A stretch of DNA of 64,000 bases from Mantis religiosa. Lineage: Eukaryota; Arthropoda; Insecta; Mantodea; Mantidae. A model generated the notes under the pieces. That model was not told where the DNA came from. It was given only the letters and a program-made list of their open reading frames with translations, and did not search any database. Of the stretch, positions 1-13,205 are shown in pieces. Each line of letters opens with the position of its first letter. Position 1 is the stretch's first letter. Where the stretch lies: NCBI GenBank assembly GCA_030765055.1, contig CM060953.1, positions 191,773,147-191,837,146 of the forward strand, written 5' to 3'. Both the position numbers and the translations under genes were made by a program.

Positions 1-225
1 AATACACAAAAAAATATTCAATTTAATATTCTCCCTCCAAAACTACAAAACTTTATTACATCTTTTATATTTTTTCAGGTTATGTATTTTAGTATCTATA
101 ATTCCAATTTTTCCCAGGTTGTGTTCCAACAATAGAGTTATTTTTTTTAAGCTAACACATAAATGATTCATCAGAAAATACTCCACTATCACGTAGAGCC
201 TACTATATGTTCTTACTACGTAATT

Positions 226-1718
<1,493 letters not shown>

Positions 1719-1740
1719 CAAAATGTCCCATATTAAGTTC

Positions 1741-2895
1741 CACAGGGTGGTGTGACGGTAATGTGCCTACCTCCCATTTAAGAAGTCTCCAGTTCGAATG
1801 TTATTCACCGTGAGTTATCCGGGGTTTTCCTCTGTTCTTAAAGATGAATGTCTGGTAACTCTAAGCTCTATGTACCCTGTACTCATTTCAACATCGTTTC
1901 ATTCATCGTCCGATATGACTTAACGTTGGAGGTTTTCTCTTATTCTGAAAGATGAATGTCTGGTAACTCTAAGCTCTATGTACCCTGTACTCATTTCAAC
2001 ATCATTTCATTCATCGTCTGATATGACTTAACGTTGGAGGTTTTCTCTTATTCTGAAAGATGAATGTCTGGTAACTCTAAGCTCTATGTACCCTGTACTC
2101 ATTTGAACATCATTTCATTCATCGTCCGATATGACTTAACGTTGGAGGTTTTCTCTTATTCTGAAAGATGAATGTCTGGTAACTCTAAGCTCTATGTACC
2201 CTGTACTCATTTGAACATCATTTCATTCATCGTCCGATATGACTTAACGTTGGAGGTTTTCTCTTATTCTGAAAGATGAATGTCTGGTAACTCTAAGCTC
2301 TATGTACCCTGTCCTCATTTGAACATCATTTCATTCATCGTCCGATATGACTTAACGTTGGAGGTTTTCTCTTATTCTGAAAGATGAATGTCTGGTAACT
2401 CTAAGCTCTATGTACCCTGTACTCATTTGAACATCATTTCATTCATCGTCCGATATGACTTAACGTTGGAGGTTTTCTCTTATTCTGAAAGATGAATGTC
2501 TGGTAACTCTAAGCTCTATGTACCCTGTACTCATTTGAACATCATTTCATTCATCGTCCGATATGACTTAACGTTGGAGGTTTTCTCTTATTCTGAAAGA
2601 TGAATGTCTGGTAACTCTAAGCTCTATGTACCCTGTACTCATTTGAACATCATTTCATTCATCGTCCGATATGACTTAACGTTAGAGGTTTTCCCTTATT
2701 CTGAAAGATGAATGTCTGGTAACTCTAAACACTATATATCCTGTACTCATTTGAACATAATTTCATTCATCGTCCGATATGACTTAACGTTGGAGGTTTT
2801 CCCTTATTCTGAAAGATGAATGTCTGATAACTCTAAGCTCTATGTAACCTGGACTCATTTGAATATCATTTCATTCGTAGACCAAGATATGATAT
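1741..2895 (+). mobile_element. SINE1 copy a with 108-bp tandem array (about 10 units)
   Basis: A tRNA-like head with a B-box-like AGTTCGAATG at 1791-1800 is followed by the SINE body, then about ten head-to-tail 108-bp monomers. The marker GATGAATGTCTGG recurs at 1843, 1951, 2059 and 2167. Monomers are nearly identical in the middle and more diverged at the 3' edge (2700-2890). The same body is found singly at 36036-36432, which identifies it as SINE sequence and not a free satellite. It directly follows an (AAT)n tract. Confidence 0.85.
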
Positions 2896-3532
2896 CAACA
2901 GGTGAACTTGATCGTGAGTCATTGGCACCGAGAAACGAGCATTGTGAATGGAAATAGGCGTTTTACTGCCACGGGTTTGTTATGTCGCTTCTCGGAATCA
3001 TCCACGATGATGAGCCTTAAGTGTTGCATCGCTACGTTGCCACGTTTGTTGTTGTTTTTTTGTTTGTCAAGGCGCAGTCTTCCTGTCATATGTGGGCCGT
3101 TCATTTTCATTGAGCACAAAAACCCCCAACCTGTCAGTGCCAGTACAGCAACCTCCATCCATTTGCCTGCTGATTTACTTTCTCTCAAGGACAAAACCTA
3201 TCTCAGTTGGGCATTACGAATTTAAAACATGCAAATTCCAGTACTTTTTTATATTTTGAAGTAATGATACTTGTCGGTGATGACACTTCTTCCTTGACGT
3301 CTCTATTAAACCGAACGGAACACCAAATCCATACACTTTGCGCTCAACATATGGATTTGTATATTTTCTCCGTTTTTAATCGTTTATTAGCTTTAAGCCT
3401 GGATGTACCCTACACGTAATGTATTCTGTTACGTATAAAAAATTGACCCTTGTATTCCATGACTTTAAAATACATAAATTTAAAATACATTTTAAGTTTT
3501 TTTATAAGAAATTCTTATTTTTATATAATGTT
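2896..3532. other. Unassigned sequence, no supported gene
   Basis: Moderately complex sequence. Open frames exist on both strands between about 2902 and 3225 (107 and 91 codons), but I recognise no domain in either, and their overlap on opposite strands suggests chance. From 3420 on it is AT-rich. Confidence 0.5.
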
Positions 3533-3570
3533 GTTTAAGAAAATAAGGTATATATTACCTAACCTCAGCT
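3533..3570 (+). repeat. Short repeat left of mariner A, with a sister copy at 4984-5021
   Basis: GTTTAAGAAAATAAGGTA followed by an ACCTAA(C/A)CTCAGCT segment occurs here and again immediately right of mariner A at 4984-5021. Downstream the two copies diverge but share AGCCAAAGTG. This is not a mariner target duplication, which is TA only. Mariner A probably landed in or between older repeat copies. Confidence 0.6.
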
Positions 3571-3680
3571 TCGCTATGCTCAACTGTCTGTCTTAACCAC
3601 AGCCAAAGTGAGTGTAGTGTAACACTACAGAACAAAACTTTTTTCCCATATACCAGAAAAAAGATAGGCGTATTCTTGTA

Positions 3681-4981
3681 CGAGGGCTGTTCGACAAAGA
3701 ATGTTCATTTTTTACGGTTATAATTTTTCGCACTAAAATTCAATCTTATTATATTCTGTTAGTTTAATGTGAAACAAAGACGCCGTAGTAGTTTCAATGT
3801 TGGTACTCCTGGTTCCCGCCTGTAAGAACCAGGCAAGTACAGAAATGTTCAGTATCGCCTACCGCTGCAATGGAGGTAACACGCGAGGAACAACACGCGA
3901 CTTTGAAATTCTGCTTTCGTCTCAACAAATCTTCAGTTGAGGCCTATACAATGTTACAGGAGGCCTATGGAGAGTCTGTTCTTCCCTACAGCACACCTCG
4001 AAGGTGCTTTAAAATGTTTAAAGAGGGGAGACAATCAATTTCAAAGGAAGGTGGACCAGGTGCTCCAGTTACTGCTCTTATGGAAGAAAACATCAACACG
4101 TCTGCTGCCATTGTGAGAGAGGATTGACGAATTACCTTAAGATCACTCTGAAATACTCAACATTTCATTGTGTGCCACCCACACGTTGGTGACAGAAACA
4201 TTACACATGAGACGTGTTTGTGCGCGATGGGTTCCAAGACTGTTGATTCCCGAACAAAAGGTTATTCGCATGCAGGTCTGTATGCAGTTAAAGTTGATGC
4301 TAGAGGAAGATCCGGAGTTTCTTTCAAACGTAATCACTGCTGATGAAACTTGGCTACATAATTTTGATGCTGAGGGCAAACAGCAAAGCTCAGTGTGGAA
4401 ATCTCCTTCATCACCAACCCCCAAAAAAGCAAAAGTGGTTGCCTCTGCTGGGAAGGTTATGGTCATCTCATTCTTTGATATTCATGGAATGGTTTATCAG
4501 CGTGTTGTACCTGCACACATATCAGTAACTGGACAATACTACAGGGATGTCCTGAAAACATTGCAAGTCCATATCACGCGCAAAAGACCACATTTCCATG
4601 AAGCAGGCTGGATGCTGCACCACGATAATGTGCGGCCGCATATTGCCATGTTGTTGCTGAATATCCTGCAAAAATCAACGTGAAGTGCATCCCTCACCCT
4701 CCCGATAGTCCGGATTTAGCCCAATGTGACTTTTTTCTATTCCCTAACTTGAAGAAACGCCTTACCCATCATCAGAAGCAGTGGTGAAAGCTGCGGATGC
4801 GATTTTGAAGGATCTCTCAAAAATGGTTTCCAGCATGTCTTTGAAGACTGGCAGAAACGCTGGGACAAGTGCATCGCATTCAGGGGAGACTATTTTGAGA
4901 AGGACCATCAAAATTATGAGGATAGGTAAAGGTACCTTGTCAAAAATTAATTTGTAACCATTCTTTATTCAACAGCCCTCG
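3681..4981 (+). mobile_element. Mariner family 1, copy A (1,301 bp, degraded)
   Basis: Tc1/mariner transposon with TA at both flanks (3679-3680 and 4982-4983). The terminal inverted repeats begin CGAGGGCTGTTC and end GAACAGCCCTCG-like. Length is typical of full mariners (about 1.3 kb). Four other family members are in this window (B 5233-5680, C 7912-9237, D 23862-25150, E 60325-61610). Confidence 0.93.
3870..4923 (+). pseudogene. Mariner transposase, family 1, copy A (broken)
   Basis: Remnant of a cut-and-paste DDD transposase. The ATG at 3870 opens an 85-codon frame beginning MEVTREEQ, an N-terminal helix-turn-helix of the mariner type. It ends at a TGA at 4125-4127 in the linker between DNA-binding and catalytic parts. 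A second frame, 4168-4683, carries the family signature WVPRLL, the first catalytic Asp in ITADETW, and HHDN with the second Asp. It then shifts frame, and the SPDLA-type segment with the third Asp lies in another frame (about 4700-4730). At least one nonsense change and two frameshifts are needed to explain it, so it is inactive. In vertebrates a related domain forms part of SETMAR, but no SET domain is present here. Confidence 0.9.
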
Positions 4982-4983
4982 TA

Positions 4984-5232
4984 GTTTAAGAAAATAAGGT
5001 ATTTCTTACCTAAACTCAGCTCCACCGAGCACTGGTTAATGAAAGTTTTATAGATACACTTAAACCAGTGTGCTATGTGGTCTTACCTCGAGCCAAAGTG
5101 TACCCAGGGAACAAAATAGGCAAGTTCCAAAAATACTTTTTGGAAAATTTATTGGGTTTCTTTGGTTTGGCATTGCTTTTTACAGGATGCCATGGATAGT
5201 ATTGCGTACATAGTCTTTTGTACATAGTTAAT
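4984..5232. other. Short unassigned spacer between mariners A and B
   Basis: Starts with the second copy of the GTTTAAGAAAATAAGGTA repeat described at 3533. The rest is unrecognised. Confidence 0.5.
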
Positions 5233-5680
5233 AGTCTTTTGCGCCTGATATTGACTTGCAATGTTTTCAGGACATTCCTGTAGTATTGTCCAGTTACTGA
5301 CGTGTGTGCAGGTACAACATGCTGATAAACCATTCCATGAATATCAAAGAATGAGATGACCATAACTTTCCCAGCAGAAACAATCACTTTTGCTTTTTTA
5401 GGGGTTGGTGATGAAGGAGATTTCCACACTGAGCTTTGCTGTTTGCTCTCAGGATCAAAATGATGTAGTCAATTTTCATCAGAATTGATTACGTTTGAAA
5501 GAAGCTCCGGATGTTACCTGCATTGCAGCGATAGACGATACTGAACATGTCTGAACTTGCCTGGTTCTCACAGGCGAGAACCAGTAGTACCAACAATGGA
5601 ACTACTACGGCGTGTTTGTTTCACATTAAGGTAACAGAATATAATAAGATTCAATTTTAATGCGAAAAATTATGACCCTC
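5233..5680 (-). mobile_element. Mariner family 1, copy B (internally deleted, truncated)
   Basis: Reverse-strand relic. The catalytic-region segment (SSVWKSPSSPTPKKAK to VLKTLQV) joins directly, at about 5512, to the sequence around the start codon, so most of the N-terminal coding region is missing. The 3' TIR side is absent, and the 5' TIR side (5660-5680) is eroded. This internal deletion is the usual first step towards a non-autonomous derivative, but no intact TIR pair remains. Confidence 0.85.
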
Positions 5681-6185
5681 CTATTTATATTATTCAATTT
5701 ACCTGGAATTTCTGCATCGAGTTTAACAAAGTAGCAGCAGGCTAAAAACACAGTGTTTGAGCACCAGATGGAGGTAATCGGAAGTCCATTTCTGTAGCGC
5801 TACAGTCTGAAAGCCTCTTGACTCTGGCACATGCGGCCAGGCATTCCAAAATAGCAGCTAAAGGCTGTTCTGGGTTAATAGAAAATGCGTGCGTCGAGGA
5901 ATAAATAACGGTAATGTCACCCGAATGACTCGTGTGCGTGCCCGATGAGCCCCACTCCCGATAACGAAGTTTTCACCAAAGCCCTTTATCAATGAGAATT
6001 CTTAAAATAGAGCTAATTATAACGAGACACGCTATTTCCTTTCTTTTGCTCATCCATCTTCCACTCTGTTCATTAATTTCTTGGCTTGAAGATAAATAAT
6101 GCTTAATATTTTCCATGCACAAAAGGACACCACACAGAAAGTTACTCCTTGAACGTGAATGTAACAGCAAAAACAATTTTATGTG
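5681..6185. other. Unassigned sequence
   Basis: Low-copy-looking sequence with no frame over 70 codons that I recognise. Confidence 0.5.
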
Positions 6186-6189
6186 CCCC

Positions 6190-7082
6190 CTCTTTTATAG
6201 TAGATGGGATATCTGTCAGAGTAACCGAAAGCCTGCAACGTCTAGTCATATCGGACGATGAATGAAATGATGTTCAAATGAGTACAGGGTACATAGAGCT
6301 TAGAGTTACCAGAAATTCATCTTTCAGGATAAGAGAAAACCTCAAACGTTAAGTCATATCGGACGATGAATGAAATGATGTTCAAATGAGTACAGGGTAC
6401 ATAGAGCTTAGAGTTACCAGACATTCATCTTTCAGGATAAGAGAAAACCTCAAACGTTAAGTCATATCGGACGATGAATGAAATTATGTTCAAATGAGTA
6501 CAGGGTACATAGAGCTTAGAGTTACCAGACATTCATCTTTCAGAATAAGAGAAAACCTCAAACGTTAAGTCATATCGGACGATGAATGAAATGATGTTCA
6601 AATGAGTACAGGGTACATAGAGCTTAGAGTTACCAGACATTCATCTTTCAGGATAAGAGAAAACCTCAAACGTTAAGTCATATCGGACGATGAATGAAAT
6701 GATGTTCAAATGAGTACAGGGTACATAGAGCTTAGAGTTACCAGACATTCATCTTTCAGGATAAGAAAAAACCTCCGACGGTAAGTCATATCGGACGATG
6801 AATGAAATGATGTTCAAATGAGTACAGGGTACATAGAGCTTAGAGTTACCAGACATTCATCTTTCAGGATAAGAGAAACCTCCAAGGTTAAATCATATCG
6901 GATGAGAAATGAAATGTTAAAATGAGTACAGGGTACATAGAGCTTAGAATTACCAGACATTCATCTTTCAGGATAAGGGAAAACCTCAAACGTTAAGTCA
7001 TATCGGACGATGAATGAAATGATGTTCAAATGAGTACAGGGTACATAGAGCTTAGAGTTACCAGACATTCATCTTTCAGATA
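6190..7082 (-). mobile_element. SINE1 array b, 108-bp units (about 8), reverse orientation
   Basis: Reverse complement of the 108-bp SINE1 monomer, marked by repeated CATTCATCTTTCAGG and GTTAAGTCATATCGGACG. Most units carry CCTCAAACG instead of CCTCCAACG, a sub-type specific to this array. One unit at about 6885-6915 has an internal deletion. No tRNA-like head is retained at either end. Confidence 0.85.
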
Positions 7083-7085
7083 AAT

Positions 7086-7630
7086 GCTAACGCTTGTTTT
7101 TGTGGTGGAATTGTGGCTGAACTGTCTGAAAATTTTGATACGTTTTCAGTGCTAAAATCACATGAAGTTTATAAGATATTCCGAGTTCTCAGGACTTTAT
7201 TACATTAATGCTGTTTATTCTTCAAAACTGACAATGCATTCCTTCACACAACATGGGAAAGTAGAACTATGCCTTGAAAACAGATGAAGGTTTGCGGTGT
7301 GCAATGGGTGGACGTTTGGACCATTGACAACCGCAACGTGAACCGCTACAAGCGATTACACACACTTCCACGGCCGTTACATCAGAACGTCACACTCCCA
7401 TACAAAACTGCGGTCTTTGCGACCCACGAACCATGAGTAATCTCCGGAAATCCCCCCTTTTTTGTGGTCAGCCAAGAAGACGAATGGCACGTGAGAAAGA
7501 GCATAAACTTGGAGAAAAACACCTCCACAACTGCAATACTGGTCAGTGGCGTATACCAATGGTTTTGACTTACATTTACTAAAGTAAGCATTACTCTTTA
7601 TAAAAACATAAACATTTGCTTTTGTTTCTC
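7086..7630. other. Unassigned sequence
   Basis: No recognisable coding or mobile feature. Short overlapping frames at 7377-7591 are not convincing. Confidence 0.5.
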
Positions 7631-7631
7631 G

Positions 7632-7825
7632 CTACTGATAAGGGCTCCGGAGTAGTGTTTCCGTTCCAGGAGGGGTGATGAGGGGCCGTGGTTCGACTCT
7701 CGGCTGTGGAATGTCAATTTGAAGTCAGTCCTATCTGAGCCTTCAACTCTAACTAGGTTATATGAAGTAGTTTAGAGTCCAGGATAAACCCGGTAGGTCC
7801 TCTTAGGGTCAATTATTTATTTTAC
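7632..7825 (+). mobile_element. Possible tRNA-derived SINE (unnamed family)
   Basis: A-box-like GGAGTAGTG near 7648 and B-box-like GTGGTTCGACTCTCGG at 7689-7704 are spaced as in a tRNA. They are followed by about 120 bp of non-tRNA sequence. I see no second copy in the window and no clear target duplication, so the family call is tentative. Confidence 0.45.
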
Positions 7826-7911
7826 TGATGTAATTATATTTAATTTCATTATTAGGGAAAGCAGAAGTTCTAATCGTCTATTTTATTTTCATCACAAATA
7901 AATGATTTATA

Positions 7912-9237
7912 CGAGGGCTGTTAAATAAAGAACGATCATAATTTTTATGGTCATAATTTTTCTTACTAAAAACAATCTTATTATATTCTGTTAGCTTAAT
8001 GTGAAACTAATACGCTGTAGTAGTTTCATTGTTGGTACTCCTAGTTCCCGCCTGTGAGAACCAGGCAAGTTCAGACATGTTCAGTATCGCCTACCGCTAC
8101 AATGGAGGTAACACGCGAGGAACAATATGCGGCTTTAAGATTCTGCTTTCTTCTCAACAAATCTTCAGTTGAGGCCTATACAGTGTTACAGGAGGCCTAT
8201 GGAGAGTCTGTTCTTCCCTACAGCACAGCTCTAAGGTGGTTTAAAATGTTTAAAGAGGGGAGACAATCAATTTCAAAGGAAGGTGGACCCGGTGCCACAG
8301 TTACTGCTCTTACGGAAGAAAACATCAACACTGCTGCTGCCATTGTGAGAGAGCTTCGACGAATTACCTTAAGATCACTTTCTGAAATACTGAACATTTC
8401 ATTGGGTGCCACCCAAACGTTGGTGACAGAAACATTACACACGAGACGTGTTTGTGCGCGATGGGTTCCAAGACTGTTGATTCCCAAACAAAAGGACATC
8501 CGCATGCACGTCTACATGCAGTTAACATGCAGTTAAAGTTGATGTTAGAGGAAGATCCGGAGTTTCTTTCAAACGTAATCACTGCTGATGAAACTTGGCT
8601 ACATCATTTTGATCCTTAGAGCAAACAGCAAAGCTCAGTGTGGAAATCTCCTTCATCACCAACCCCCCAAAAACCAAAAGTGGTTGCTTCTGCTACGAAA
8701 TTTACGGTCATCTCATTCTTTGAAATTCATGGAATGTTTTATCAGCATGTTGTACCTGCACACACATCAGTAACTGGACAATACTACAGGGATGTCCTGA
8801 AAACATTGCAAATCCATATCAGGCGCAAAAGACCACGTTTCCGTGAAGCAGGATGGATGCTGCACCACGATAATGCTCGGCCGCATATTGCCAATATTGT
8901 TGCTGAATATCTTGCAGCAATCAACGGAAGTGCATCCCTCACCCTCCCTATAGTCCGGATTTAGCCCCATGTGACTTTTTTCTATTCCCTAACTTGAAGA
9001 AACGCCTTTGTGGGGGGCATTATACATCATCAGAAGCAGTGGTGAAGGCTGCGGAGGTGATTTTGAAGGATCTCTCAAAAATGGTTTCAGCATGTCTTTG
9101 TAGACTGGCAGAAACGCTGGAACAAGTGCACATCGCATTCAGGGCACACTATTTTGAGAAGGACCATCAAAATTGAGGATGAGTAAAGGTACGTTGTCAA
9201 AAAAAAAAAGTGATAATTCTTTATAGTGCAGCCCTCA
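7912..9237 (+). mobile_element. Mariner family 1, copy C (1,326 bp, degraded)
   Basis: TA flanks at 7910-7911 and 9238-9239. The 5' TIR is CGAGGGCTGTTAAATAAAG. The 3' TIR ends GCAGCCCTCA with a mutated last base. Internal sequence is collinear with copies A, D and E. Confidence 0.92.
8102..9176 (+). pseudogene. Mariner transposase, family 1, copy C (broken)
   Basis: The ATG at 8102 starts a frame that runs through the HTH region and linker (MEVTREEQYAAL, WVPRLLIPKQK) to about 8536. A short local duplication of the GTTAACATGCA type at about 8518-8535 shifts the frame there. The catalytic core continues in other frames: ITADETW near 8580, then a TAG replacing a sense codon at about 8617-8619, then 8638-8964 with WKSPSSPTPQKPK and MLHHDNARPHIA. 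The part holding the third Asp (LAPCDFFLF) is in yet another frame after 8930. The protein cannot be made intact. It is the least diverged N-terminus of the plus-strand copies. Confidence 0.9.
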
Positions 9238-9239
9238 TA

Positions 9240-9482
9240 AAATTATCTCACAACTTTCCTATAGCAGAACACACAATGGATTACCTCTAATTACTAAATG
9301 ATTAATTGTTCTAACACGATCCTTTTTGGCCGACTTCCCCTTTGGGCCCCGTCCTTTGAGGAACCCTTATAATCGGTTTACAACTCACCCCTTCGATCTT
9401 AAACATTTTTGCAGAGTTACAACCTCTTATCATGGAACAGAAAAGAAAAAAATAAAGAGAAAGAAACAGAGAAAGAGAGTGG
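9240..9482. other. Short unassigned segment before the GAAA tract
   Basis: Includes a GC-richer patch at 9325-9360. The open frames running into the repeat are artefacts. Confidence 0.4.
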
Positions 9483-9756
<274 letters not shown>

Positions 9757-9960
9757 AGGAATCAGTGAAAATGAAGAGAGGGAGAAAGAACGAGAAGATG
9801 AAATAGAGAAAGAAAGAGAGCAAGAGAAAGAGAGAGAGAGAGAGTGAAATAAAGAGAAAAGTAATCAGAGAAGTAAAGAGAGAAAGAGAAATTAAGACAA
9901 GGAAATAAAGAAAGAGGGAAATAAAGAAAGAAGGAGGGAAATAAAAAAATTGAAATTTGA

Positions 9961-10964
9961 ATTTTGTAAATTGAGTTTGTACTTGGAGTCAACATGTGGC
10001 AGTCACTATTTGACTTTACTTTTGTTCTTTAAGGGTACCTAGGTAGAGAAGTTTCCATTCTCTGGAATGTAGAAATGTATTTATAGCATTAATTAATTGT
10101 TGACGGGGTACATTTACCTTGTGAAGGAACTAAATAGACTTGTCTCAGCTGCCACGAGGGTTCAGGGAAAGCTACTCGCTACCCGAGCTTGCTAAGGTTA
10201 TCGTCCTCCGGAGCTCCCCTTCATCCGTTCCTCCCGGGGTCTGTTACAATGCTGTGCTCCAGTTACTAGAGACCAACTACCTACAGTCAAGAGTAAAGTT
10301 ATGGAAGGAGCTATATAAGACCATTGATTTGACATATACATTTTGTATTTATTTCTACAATGTTGCACTTAGATATGAAAAAGTCTTACAAAATTTGCCT
10401 TTTATTGATATTTAAAATAAAAAATACAAAATATAAAGGTGTATGAATACTGATTATTATAAATTCCAACAAACTTTTATTTCCATTCTCTACTACTTTG
10501 CAAGCAGCTACAGTAAAATTGTCATTTAATATTGAAATTATATCAGAAATCGCTTTGAAGCCCCATAACTTTGAACACCTTAATTTTCGAGAAAATCTAC
10601 TCAAAATATTTTACATTCTAATTTCTAATAAATTTTTTTAACGTTAGATATATGTTTAACATATCTAGCATTTTCTGATAATAATCTATAGTCCTCTTAT
10701 TCTGAATCACTTTTGTATAACTGGTAAACCGTAAGAGATAGACTAAATATTACTACACACAAAATATACATTTAGATAAAACAAACTACTTATGTTCAAT
10801 ACATCTTCATTGTAGAGCGAACCATTTGTAAATATTCCTTGTTATTTTGTGAATTCTAAGGCACCACATGGCAAGCAGTACCTTAAACAGTTGCCTATCG
10901 CTTAAAGTATACTTACTGCAAATTCTCATATTCTCATACAAGAAAATTAGCAATTAAAAAAACT
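9961..10964. other. Unassigned AT-rich sequence
   Basis: A somewhat GC-richer patch at 10140-10320 carries a 91-codon frame with no domain I recognise. The rest is AT-rich with no supported feature. Confidence 0.5.
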
Positions 10965-11283
10965 AACGTCCTCCAACATTATGTCAAACTGGACGTTGAA
11001 TGAAATGATGTTCAAATGAGCTCAGTGCACATAGAGCTTAGAGCTATCGAACATTTATTTTTCAGGATAAGGGAAAACCTCCAACGTTAAGTCACATCTG
11101 ACGATGAAATGAAATGATGTTTAAATGAGTACAGGGTACATAGAGCTTAGAGTTACCTGACATTCATATTTCAGGATAAGAGAAAAGGCCGAAAAAAACC
11201 TTATCCAAATAACTCAGATTTTGGAACCCGGAACCTGTCGTATGTGAAGCAGACGCGATACCACTACGCTATGGAGGCAGGCG
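10965..11283 (-). mobile_element. SINE1 copy c, near full length, two 108-bp units
   Basis: Reads on the minus strand from a tRNA-like head (about 11195-11283; reverse complement contains TAGCGTAGTGGTATCGCG as A-box-like and GGTTCCGGGTTCC as a diverged B-box) through two body units. It ends at the SINE1 3' end (GGAGGACGTTAG near 10965). With only two units it is an intermediate between the single-copy form at 36036 and the long arrays. Confidence 0.85.
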
Positions 11284-12514
11284 TTTAAGATTTATCTCTT
11301 TGACAAAAGTAGAGAAAGTACTGTGAAAGTGCAACATTAAATGGTTCTTCTTGTCATTGCAAATAGAATGGAATTATAAAGCTATCACAAAACAAACAGC
11401 TTCTAAAAGATTTGCTTAAGTCTATTATACTGTCCTATTTCCATTGGAGCTACAGGGAGATGTGTAATAATAATCCATTGGTACAAATTTAGATGGATTT
11501 GCGTTTGTAAGAATTACTGTACAAGTGTGAAGAGAGAAAATCATATAAGTACAAAAGATCAGATATATTCCTTCACTAATATGTTCATTAGTGCTCTGGG
11601 GCCTGTTCCAGAGACAGGGATATTGTTAAAGAGTCTGAATTATTTCAGCAAACATTTTGACCGTTACTTAACAAAACTGAGATGTGTCACTTGTTTGTCT
11701 GACCTCCCTTGGGGCGCCTCAGGTACCAGCCAAGTTTAAAGTGTCTGGTGATCTCAGGTGAAGTTTCTTCCTTCTTCATTGCCTATGTGGGCACGAAGGA
11801 CATCTTGATATTCCAAACCAAATGTATGCTGAAGAAGTAACGTTTATCTCTTGACTCGTCCTGCTCCATCTCTTTCTGTCTTTTATTACCTCAGTTTATC
11901 AAGGTGCTATTGTTTTCCTCCATTAAGCATTTCATTTTCATTTACTGCACACGATCAAAATGTTGAGCCCCTTTGTGGGTAGAGAGCCATTGAAGTTTAA
12001 AGTTTACATGACTATCTCTACTCGTTTTTATATTACTTTTCCTCTATTTACCCTCACATGGGTTACACTAAATTGCCGCCTGGAAATATGACAAGCGGAG
12101 GAGCGTAACCTGGAGGTGTGAAACCTGGTATGAGAGCGAGGAAGTCGGTTCAAATGAATTATGGAAAAGGTGATAATGGAGCAGTTGTTGGAATAAGCGG
12201 TGGAGGAAACTGGATAGCCCAGAGAGAAACAACTAACACACCGCTTTGTCCGCTCTAGCACTTCGATCCAAAGATATTTTGTGCTGTACCTATTTTCTAA
12301 CGTAGGAATTCGAATTATTAGCTCAAGGACTTCCTTTCCTGAGATACAATCATTAAACCTATCCAATTTTCTCTACAATTCCAATATCTAATAGTAATCT
12401 TTTAAGAACTGGTTGCTACGGGTGACTTTGAACTTTCATTTTCTTTGTATGATAATCAAAAGAATGAAGTCCATTTGGACTCGTTTAATTGCTGCTTTTT
12501 CTCTAATCTAACCT

Positions 12515-12515
<1 letters not shown>
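11284..12515. other. Unassigned sequence
   Basis: No recognised coding, RNA or mobile feature. Frames of 70 codons (11527-11739, plus) and 112 codons (12028-12366, minus) show no domain I know. Confidence 0.5.

Positions 12516-12608
<93 letters not shown>
12516..12608 (+). repeat. (CT)n microsatellite, 93 bp
   Basis: Perfect CT dinucleotide repeat of about 46 copies. Confidence 0.98.
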
Positions 12609-12611
<3 letters not shown>

Positions 12612-13027
12612 CACGTGTACCCCTTTTTGTAGTCATTGCTTTCCATTTACTTTTCTGTGATGTGCTAGTTTTTCTTATTTTTTATCTTTGTAAATTAATA
12701 TCACTTATTTAACTACATATTACTATTATTTCACTATAACTGTATTTACTTAACCTCACTATTCAATACTTCTCACTTGGATAATAACCCATTTGTTGCG
12801 GAAGAAAGAAAGGAAGAAAAAGGGAAGAAAGAAATGAAGAACGAAAGGAAAGAAATAAGGGAGAGAAGGAAAGAAAGAAGAAGAAAGAAAATAAAGAAGG
12901 AAGAAAGATGGAAAGAAAGAAAAAAGAAGAGTCAGAAATAAAAAAAAAACATAACTAAATAAGGAAAGAAAGAAAGAAAGAAAAGAAAAGAAAAGAAGAA
13001 AGAAATGTATGGGTTACAACATAAATA
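12609..13027. other. Unassigned sequence with degenerate purine-rich tract
   Basis: About 12803-13005 is an imperfect A/G-rich GAAA-type tract. It ends just left of the TIR of a family-2 mariner. Confidence 0.7.
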
Positions 13028-13205
13028 CGAGGGTGGTCTGAAAAGTTTCCGACCTCAACATGAAGATAGCAGCACTCGTAAATAAAAGCTAGTAATTTTC
13101 GTTGTTCATCTGTTGAAAGCTACTCACCAAAGTTTCAGTCATTTTGGACACTCAATTGTTATGTAACAGTCGTTTGAGTGAGTTGATGTGAGTGATTTTA
13201 TAAAA

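Noticed and set aside
1843..2880. CRISPR-like regular repeats (also the 91-bp and 85-bp arrays)
   Set aside because: Units are contiguous with no unique spacers, much longer than CRISPR repeats, and derived from SINE or mariner sequence; no cas genes, and the context is eukaryotic.
2902..3225. 107-codon plus-strand frame and 91-codon minus-strand frame
   Set aside because: They overlap on opposite strands, with no recognisable domain, splice context or start preference.
3870..4923. SETMAR-like host gene
   Set aside because: Only mariner transposase similarity flanked by TIRs; no SET domain and multiple disabling changes.
10140..10415. 91-codon open frame
   Set aside because: No domain recognised; length is unremarkable for the base composition.
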